From: Candidatus Nomurabacteria bacterium | GTDB taxonomy: Bacteria > Patescibacteriota > Minisyncoccia > Phycocordibacterales > SBAW01 | Reading direction: 5' to 3' | Length of the DNA: 18,127 bases | Assembly: GCA_943355135.1 (NCBI GenBank) | Contig: CALREG010000011.1 | Location: 1 to 18,127, forward strand | In this document: piece after piece, positions 13,485 through 18,127 of the stretch | Position numbering within the stretch: the stretch's first letter is position 1 | How the letters are laid out: each line of letters begins with the position of its first letter | Translations under genes and position numbers: made by a program | The notes under the pieces: generated by a model | Seen by the model: only the letters and a program-made list of their open reading frames with translations | Databases searched by the model: none | What the model was told of the DNA's origin: nothing

Positions 13485-14039
13485 TTACTTCCAGAGCGTC
13501 CGAAGGATAGAGAAGAATGCTTCCTTGGCATCGTGGAGGAATCCTTTTGCCTCCTTAAGGTCTACTTTTGCAGTAGTGATAAGAGTGGCATTGGTAGTCG
13601 TGCTATTAGAAGCGTTGATCTGTGCTGCGGCCGTAATAGCCTTGCCTGCCTCTACTTTGGCGTTGGCAGCAGCGGTCGTGTAGGTAGCGAACTTTGCTTC
13701 AAGCGCAGCTTTAGTGTCTGCGCTTGAACTCGCAATCAAAGCACTCATACGAGCGTTGAACGAGAGTACTGTGTCGGCTGCGGCTTGGATGCGTACACCT
13801 TGCTTGGTGATAGCGGCTGCGGTTGTCGTGGCCTGCTTTACCTTGCGGTCTTCATGTTTCTCGTCGCGATGATCCTTTTTTTCGTCATGTTTTTCTGCGC
13901 GCTCTATCCCCTTTTCTATACGGACATTGAGTCCTGCGCCTACACCGAGCTTTGTCTCATTTTCATGAGCGAGAGCGAGTGTAGGAATCATCAGTGTTGC
14001 GAGAGCCCCTGTAGCGAGTATTTTTGTAAGAGTTTTCAT
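13485..14039 (-). CDS. Secreted His/Asp/Lys-rich helical protein of unknown function
   Basis: I do not recognise a family for this 184-residue protein. The N-terminus is a clear signal peptide (MKTLTKILATGALATLMIP) with a likely cleavage after ALA, so the mature chain would start HENETK. A strongly charged segment follows (KHDEKKDHRDEKHEDRK, about residues 50-66), rich in His, Asp and Glu. The rest is Ala/Thr/Lys-rich and predicted helical, possibly coiled coil, ending in an amphipathic FLHDAKEAFFSILRTLWK. There are no cysteines. It is exported and possibly loosely membrane-associated through the C-terminal helix. The charged His-rich stretch could bind metal ions. It is upstream of the DoxX-like and ZIP genes but separated by a terminator. 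The ATG at 14039 is the only reasonable start. Confidence 0.8.
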   Translation of the reverse strand: MKTLTKILATGALATLMIPTLALAHENETKLGVGAGLNVRIEKGIERAEKHDEKKDHRDEKHEDRKVKQATTTAAAITKQGVRIQAAADTVLSFNARMSALIASSSADTKAALEAKFATYTTAAANAKVEAGKAITAAAQINASNSTTTNATLITTAKVDLKEAKGFLHDAKEAFFSILRTLWK

Positions 14040-14058
14040 AGATAAGTTTAAATAACTA

Positions 14059-14086
14059 GTAACCGCACCCCTACTGTGACGGTCAC
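14059..14086. repeat. Imperfect hairpin between helicase and secreted protein genes
   Basis: GTAACCGCAC (14059-14068) is nearly complementary to GTGACGGTCAC (14076-14086) around a 7-nt loop, with one mismatch and one bulged A. On the minus strand it is followed by TAGTTATTT. It sits 20 nt upstream of the 184-aa gene and could be a terminator for the helicase unit or an operator. Confidence 0.4.
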
Positions 14087-14104
14087 CTCTATCAAATCTT
14101 TCCT

Positions 14105-15655
14105 TTACAAATCGGGTTCTACGAGTCCTAATCGAATGAGGCGTGAGTTGATTGAGCCCCTCTGGCGGCCAAATTCTTTGACCAAACTTGCGACGCTGGC
14201 GCTGTCGCGAAAGAGCTCGGTCAAGCGCGCATCATCTTCTTTAGTCCACGGGCGGTAGGCATTGGCGTACTTTTCGCGTATCTTCTCGAGCTTGCCCTTC
14301 TGCCCCACCTGTGCGGCACGCTCTTTTGCAACCTCACTAGGCTCTTTGCCTCCGCTTTTTTGTACAAATTGTTGGTGCAACTTAGACAGCTCCTCAACCG
14401 GCATCGCGTCAAACGCCTCGCGCGCGGCAGTTGATGCGCCGCGAAAATGCGCGTCTTGTTTTAAAATCTGCGGATGTACGGCAAGCGCCCGCTCATTGAA
14501 GCCGCTTAAGTAGAGTCCGCTCAGCGAGCGCACCCGCGAGAGTGCAACGTAGCCCTGCCCATATTCAAATGCTTGCGAGAGGTCCATCACTGCCGAGTCT
14601 AAGCTCATACCTTGGCTTTTGTGCACGGTGATAGCCCATGCGAGCCGTAGTGGCACCTGCACAATTTTGGCGAGCGTGCGCGCGCGATCATCAATACGCC
14701 ACTCCTCGGGCGCAGCTTCGAGCATCGCGCCCTCGCGTGTGCGTACCATGGGGAATCCACTTTCAGAAAATCCGGCAATAGTGCCGAGCGTGCCGTTTAC
14801 AAACCCTTTGTCAAAGTTGTTGCGCGTAAACATTACTGCGGCACCGTCCTTGAGCACCAAACTTTCAGGCGACAGGCATCCGCGCTTGAGCCCTTCTACA
14901 AGTGCCTTGCCGCCCTCGGAGCGCATCTCAAATAGTTTTGCATCGGCGTCTATGCGCCCGAGCGCCTCGTCGTTGATACGGTCGACATCGGCATTGTGCG
15001 GATAGAGCCGTGTCGAAAGTTCGTCGTCCTCGGGGAATTCGGCTCGGGCATGCAGAGCGTCTTTGTGCGCCGCGGTCAGCGTGCCCCCGCGCAAAGCACC
15101 AAGCAAATCCAAAAAAATATCATCCTCTTGGCGATGCTGCTCGCTTAAGTAGCAGTACAGCGGGTTGGCCTCCTCCCAGCTGGGTGACTCAAACGCAAAA
15201 CGCGACCTCTCGCCCTTAGACACCGGCGGGAGTTGGAAGAAGTCTCCGACAAAAATTACTTGCAAGCCACCGAAGGGTCTATCGCTCCCCCGCAGCGTAC
15301 GGGTGGCACGGTCGACCATCGTAAGCAGGTATGCGTCGAGCATCGACACCTCGTCGATAATAAGTACGCTCGTTGCCCGCACTCTGCGCACGAGCGGCTC
15401 GCGCTCGAGCAGGGCTTCTAAATCCCACTCACTCAGCTCTTTTTTAATCCCAATTCCGCTCCACGCGTGGATAGTCATGCCGCCCACATGCGTTGCCGCT
15501 ATACCGGTCGAGGCGGTGATAGCGGGCTCGATGCCTCGCTCGCGCAGCCATGTGATGTAGCGGTTGATAGTGTACGTCTTGCCCGAGCCCGGCTCGCCGG
15601 TCAAAAATACATTTGCTCCGGTTTTTAATATTTGTAAGGCTTCTTCTTGTTTCAT
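14105..15655 (-). CDS. Pif1/RecD2-like SF1 DNA helicase with C-terminal HTH-like domain
   Basis: A superfamily 1B helicase of the Pif1 type, expected to unwind DNA 5'-3' using ATP in replication or repair. Motifs run in order. Walker A is GEPGSGKT (20-27). Motif Ia is ITASTGIAA, followed by TIHAWSGIG. Walker B is DEVSM (101-105), then VGDFFQLPPV and EQHRQ. Later come WAITVHKSQGMSLD and GYVALSRVRSLSGLYL. The last 45 or so residues (RPWTKEDDARLTELF to INSRLIRLGLVE) look like a SANT/Myb-type or HTH module seen in some bacterial Pif1 proteins. The ATG at 15655 fits the family start (MKQEEALQIL). The open frame continues to a TTG at 15835 inside msrB, with another ATG at 15787, so an N-terminal extension cannot be excluded. 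Length 516 aa. Confidence 0.92.
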   Translation of the reverse strand: MKQEEALQILKTGANVFLTGEPGSGKTYTINRYITWLRERGIEPAITASTGIAATHVGGMTIHAWSGIGIKKELSEWDLEALLEREPLVRRVRATSVLIIDEVSMLDAYLLTMVDRATRTLRGSDRPFGGLQVIFVGDFFQLPPVSKGERSRFAFESPSWEEANPLYCYLSEQHRQEDDIFLDLLGALRGGTLTAAHKDALHARAEFPEDDELSTRLYPHNADVDRINDEALGRIDADAKLFEMRSEGGKALVEGLKRGCLSPESLVLKDGAAVMFTRNNFDKGFVNGTLGTIAGFSESGFPMVRTREGAMLEAAPEEWRIDDRARTLAKIVQVPLRLAWAITVHKSQGMSLDSAVMDLSQAFEYGQGYVALSRVRSLSGLYLSGFNERALAVHPQILKQDAHFRGASTAAREAFDAMPVEELSKLHQQFVQKSGGKEPSEVAKERAAQVGQKGKLEKIREKYANAYRPWTKEDDARLTELFRDSASVASLVKEFGRQRGSINSRLIRLGLVEPDL

Positions 15656-15815
15656 AGTGAGAGAAATTTTAATAGCTTCTTTAAATTTCTCAAGCGGAGC
15701 AAAACAAGTGTGGCGGAGGGTCGAGAGGCGCGACGGCGCCGGGTCGTAGGAAAATTTATCAGCAGGAAATTTTCTGCCCTCCGACATGCTTGGTTTTGCT
15801 CCATACCCATACTTT

Positions 15816-16211
15816 TTACTTTTCGCCCTCGCCAAACTCTAAGCATACAGAGTTTAAGCAGTAGCGCTTGCCGGTGTCGGTCGGGCCATCGTTAAAGAGG
15901 TGCCCAAGGTGTCCACCACACTGCGCGCACACCACTTCGGTGCGATTCATCCCATGAGCGTTGTCATCGACAAACTTGACCGCACCGGGGAGAGCTTCGT
16001 CGAAGCTCGGCCAACCAGTGCCAGAGTCAAACTTGGTACCCGATGCAAAGAGCGGGTTGCCGCACGCGATGCATTTGTACATGCCGTCGCGCTTTTCTTT
16101 AAGCAACTTGCCGGTAAAGGGTGCCTCGGTACCCTTGCCACGCAGCACCGCATACTGCTCGGGCGTGAGCATCTTCCTCCACTCGTCTTCGTTTTTAGGC
16201 ATGTTTGGCAT
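15816..16211 (-). CDS. msrB: Peptide-methionine (R)-S-oxide reductase MsrB
   Basis: MsrB reduces methionine-R-sulfoxide in oxidised proteins. The 131-residue product is a complete single-domain enzyme: MLTPEQYAVLRGKGTEAPFTG, structural zinc ligands Cys47/Cys50 (CIAC) and Cys95/Cys98 (CAQC), TGWPSF, GGHLGHLFNDGP, and catalytic Cys118 in RYCLNSVCLEF. The ATG at 16211 starts 2 nt after the lexA stop, with GGAG about 7 nt upstream inside the lexA end, so it is translationally coupled to lexA. The co-transcription suggests that damage-responsive control could extend to protein repair. Cys123 could serve as an extra or resolving thiol. Confidence 0.96.
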   Translation of the reverse strand: MPNMPKNEDEWRKMLTPEQYAVLRGKGTEAPFTGKLLKEKRDGMYKCIACGNPLFASGTKFDSGTGWPSFDEALPGAVKFVDDNAHGMNRTEVVCAQCGGHLGHLFNDGPTDTGKRYCLNSVCLEFGEGEK

Positions 16212-16213
16212 AG

Positions 16214-16906
16214 TTATCTCCAGTCTTCGGCATCTTGCGGCAGCGGCACCACCTCGTTCATCTCAGCGATTGCGGCAGGGATGACACAGAGCACGCGCCC
16301 CGCAATCTTAAAGTTGTCGCGCAAAATAATTGGTTTGTACTTTGGGTCTTTAGACTCTGGGTACAGAATGGTGACTCCTTGTCGGCGCTCGAGGCGCTTG
16401 ACCGTCACCATGTCGCCGATGATTGCGGCCACGCGGTCGCCGCTTTTAACCTTGTCAGTAAATTGCACCAAAATATAATCCCCACTCTGCACGCCGGCGT
16501 CCTCCATACTGTTGCCGACCGCGCGCACGGCGACAATTTCGCCGTTTGCCTCTTCGACAATTTGTTTGTCCACCTGCAAAAATTCGTCCGACTGCTCTTG
16601 GGCAAAGACCGACAGGTCGTCGCAGCCCACGTTGGCCACCACCGGCACCGACACCAGCATGGCGTTGTTGCCATCGGCATCAACCGCGCGCAACTCTATG
16701 TTGCGGCGCGCGTGTCGGCGTCGAACAATATAGCCCTTGCGCTCTAAAGTCTCGATATATTGCACCACTGTGCGCAGCGATTTAAACCCGAGGTTCTGTC
16801 GCAGCTCATCGAGCGTAGGCGGTTCGCCTTTGGCCTTGATGTAGAGCCCAATGTTGTCCAACACGCGCTTCTGCTTGCCAGTTAATGACTTGCTTAGAGG
16901 TCCCAT
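16214..16906 (-). CDS. lexA: LexA-type repressor (S24 autoprotease)
   Basis: LexA represses DNA-damage genes and inactivates itself when RecA is activated. The 230-residue protein has an N-terminal winged helix: LTGKQKRVLDNIGLYIKAKGEPPTLDELRQNLGFKSLRTVVQYIETLERKGYI. The C-terminal peptidase has Ser133 in GNSMEDAGVQSGDYILV and Lys170 in GDMVTVKRLE, the catalytic dyad. The usual Ala-Gly cleavage bond is not obvious; the corresponding stretch reads VVANVGCDD (about 89-97). The ATG at 16906 is preceded by a TATCAT -10 box at 8 nt and a near-perfect dyad, so autoregulation is likely. It is followed at 2 nt by msrB. Confidence 0.92.
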   Translation of the reverse strand: MGPLSKSLTGKQKRVLDNIGLYIKAKGEPPTLDELRQNLGFKSLRTVVQYIETLERKGYIVRRRHARRNIELRAVDADGNNAMLVSVPVVANVGCDDLSVFAQEQSDEFLQVDKQIVEEANGEIVAVRAVGNSMEDAGVQSGDYILVQFTDKVKSGDRVAAIIGDMVTVKRLERRQGVTILYPESKDPKYKPIILRDNFKIAGRVLCVIPAAIAEMNEVVPLPQDAEDWR

Positions 16907-16907
16907 A

Positions 16908-16933
16908 TGCACACATGATAGCACATGTTTGCA
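16908..16933. promoter_or_regulatory. Candidate LexA operator over the lexA promoter
   Basis: TGCACACATG (16908-16917) and CATGTTTGCA (16924-16933) form a 10-bp inverted repeat with one mismatch and a 6-nt spacer. It covers the minus-strand TATCAT -10 box (16915-16920) and ends 2 nt before the lexA start codon. It does not match the E. coli CTGT-N8-ACAG or Bacillus GAAC-N4-GTTC boxes. Confidence 0.55.
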
Positions 16934-16972
16934 CTACAACTACACAAGATACACAAATCTGGGGATAACCTC

Positions 16973-17665
16973 TTATTCTAGGGTGATGGACTTGATGACC
17001 ATCGGCTCTACGGGGCGGTCATTCTGCCCTGTCGGGGTCCCCTCTATCGCCTTGACCACATCCATACCTGCTACAACCTTGCCAAAGACCGTGTGTTTGG
17101 TGTTGAGGAAGGTGTTGTCCGCCACGTTGATGAAGAACTGCGAGCCGTTGGTATTGGGGCCTGAGTTGGCCATCGCAATAGTGCCCGTGACATCGCTGTT
17201 GTTGGGGCCAATTTCGTCGGCAAAGCTGTACCCTGGGCCGCCGGTCCCCCAACGAGCGCTCATGGTGTCATCTTTAGAAAGCGGGTCGCCGCCTTGGATC
17301 ATAAAGCCCTTGATGACGCGGTGAAACTTGGTGTTGTCATAAAACCCAGCTCCAGCGAGCTTGGTGAAGTTGGCCACCGTGTTGGGCGCATCGGTACCTG
17401 CAAACTCAATAACGATGTTGCCCTTAGTGGTGTGGAGTGTGGCCTTCATAATTTTTTTATTAGTATTAGTAGTAGTTTGCGAAGCTGTCTGTGTGTCTTG
17501 TGCGACCTGCTGCTGCGCGGTGGTCGTCGCGTACTGGTCGGTTGGCATGGTGATACCCAAGTCGCCCGCCGGTGTCAGCGTGCCCTGCCCGCTCATAAAT
17601 ATAAACCAGTACCCCGCGCCCCCTACTGCCGCGACTGCCACAATTCCTAAAATTATTTTTCCCAT
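16973..17665 (-). CDS. Membrane-anchored cyclophilin-type peptidyl-prolyl isomerase
   Basis: Cyclophilins catalyse cis-trans isomerisation of proline peptide bonds. The 230-residue product has an N-terminal membrane helix (about 4-23) with a Gln/Thr-rich linker (about 40-70), then a compact bacterial cyclophilin domain from MKATLHTTKGNIVIEF. Active-site segments are present: FHRVIKGFMIQGGDP (114-128), with the catalytic Arg116, then GTIAMANSGPNTNGSQFFI and LNTKHTVFGKVVAGMDVV. The anchor implies action on the outer face of the membrane, on exported proteins. A start at the internal Met73 would give a cytosolic form, but the ATG at 17665 is preceded by a good promoter. It starts 18 nt after mscL ends. 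Confidence 0.95.
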   Translation of the reverse strand: MGKIILGIVAVAAVGGAGYWFIFMSGQGTLTPAGDLGITMPTDQYATTTAQQQVAQDTQTASQTTTNTNKKIMKATLHTTKGNIVIEFAGTDAPNTVANFTKLAGAGFYDNTKFHRVIKGFMIQGGDPLSKDDTMSARWGTGGPGYSFADEIGPNNSDVTGTIAMANSGPNTNGSQFFINVADNTFLNTKHTVFGKVVAGMDVVKAIEGTPTGQNDRPVEPMVIKSITLE

Positions 17666-17675
17666 AACGCAAAAC

Positions 17676-17705
17676 AGTATAAACTAGGCGACCACCTGCG
17701 CACAA
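17676..17705 (-). promoter_or_regulatory. Promoter of the cyclophilin gene, overlapping the mscL end
   Basis: TTGTGC (17700-17705, minus strand) lies inside the mscL coding region and TATACT (17676-17681) just after its stop codon, with an 18-nt spacer. The -10 box ends 10 nt before the ATG, so the leader would be about 4 nt. Confidence 0.55.
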
Positions 17706-18091
17706 TGTGAACAGCGGCGGGCGCCGAGCGGGATCTCGCTGAGGCACTCGGCGCACTTCTTTGTAGTTGGGTCGGCAGGCGGGCCCTTGCGCGAGCGGGC
17801 AACAAGCAGGTTCATCGGCTTGACGATAAAAAAGAAGACCGAGGACGCTACCAACAAAAACGATATAAGCGCGTTGAGGAAGTGCCCGTACTTAAACTCA
17901 GCTCCACTGAGGGTAAAAGACAGTCCGCCCATGTCGGGGACTTTGGCTATAGCCGATATAAACGGGGTCAGTAGGTCGGCCACCAGCGCGCTCACTACCG
18001 TGCCAAATGCGGCGCCGACCACGACACCCACTGCCAAGTCGACTACGTTGCCGCGCAACAAAAAGGCCTTAAATTCTTTAAGCATAGACAT
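17684..18091 (-). CDS. mscL: Large-conductance mechanosensitive channel MscL with C-terminal zinc ribbon
   Basis: MscL opens under membrane tension to release solutes during osmotic downshock. The 135-residue protein has the conserved start LKEFKAFLLRGNVVDLAVGVVVGAAFGTVVSALVADLLTPF (TM1), a periplasmic loop and TM2 (about 72-90). After TM2, family members usually have a short helical C-terminus. Here a zinc-ribbon-like tail follows, with CAEC at 113-116 and CSHC at 127-130, also seen in some other bacterial MscL proteins. The ATG at 18091 is used; Met3 (18085) is an equal alternative. The upstream region is cut by the window end, though a TATATT-like box is visible near 18099-18104. Confidence 0.95.
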   Translation of the reverse strand: MSMLKEFKAFLLRGNVVDLAVGVVVGAAFGTVVSALVADLLTPFISAIAKVPDMGGLSFTLSGAEFKYGHFLNALISFLLVASSVFFFIVKPMNLLVARSRKGPPADPTTKKCAECLSEIPLGARRCSHCAQVVA

Positions 18092-18127
18092 ATACCCAAT
18101 ATATCCTACCTTGTGCTAGGTTTCTAC

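Noticed and set aside
1..18127. CRISPR arrays, insertion sequences, prophage or toxin-antitoxin genes
   Set aside because: No tandem repeat-spacer pattern, transposase, integrase or phage motif was seen on either strand.

Overview
The window looks like ordinary chromosome of a small-genome bacterium, most likely a member of the Candidate Phyla Radiation (Patescibacteria, Parcubacteria-like). That placement is inference from gene content: an orphan membrane-anchored peptide-binding protein beside secG, a Pif1-type helicase, a MutY-like glycosylase without Fe-S cysteines, a small single-RRM protein, a DoxX-like membrane protein and a sortase with its substrate. There is no marker gene such as 16S rRNA to confirm it. 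TGA is used as a stop, for example at the ends of the 67-aa ORF and the DoxX-like gene, so the code is not the TGA=Gly code of Gracilibacteria/SR1. Genes are tightly packed. I see no insertion sequence, prophage, CRISPR array, rRNA or replication origin.

Layout. 1-950: a DUF1761 membrane protein, tRNA-Ser(GGA) and a small 67-aa gene with its own strong promoter, all on minus. 952-4525 (minus): lemA-htpX membrane protease pair, then groS-groL. 4561-8910 (plus): secG, an oligopeptide-binding-like protein, ribonuclease J and a small Cys-containing ORF, closed by a terminator that lies inside the 3' end of the convergent mutY gene. 8801-14039 (minus, read right to left): a secreted His/Asp/Lys-rich protein, a DoxX-like membrane protein, a ZIP metal transporter, a cell-wall-anchored protein with an FPNTG sorting signal, its sortase, an RRM protein and mutY. 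14105-18091 (minus): mscL, membrane-anchored cyclophilin, lexA, msrB and a Pif1-like helicase.

Functional reading. Much of the window concerns envelope maintenance and stress: GroESL folding, LemA/HtpX membrane quality control, SecG export, a periplasmic-type PPIase, MsrB repair, MscL osmotic release, and LexA with repair proteins. Two sets look like functional units. One is the sortase and substrate pair, whose reading frames overlap. The other is a possible metal-handling group at 11633-14039: a ZIP transporter with a His-rich loop beside two exported proteins whose predicted mature N-termini both begin His-Glu.

Regulation. Several promoters are readable by eye, and their -10 boxes lie only 6-10 nt before the start codon (groS, lemA, lexA, ppi), which suggests leaderless or near-leaderless mRNAs. 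Three promoters carry perfect or near-perfect dyads over the -35 or -10: the 67-aa gene, groS/secG and lexA. All functional calls rest on motif reading only; no database search was possible.
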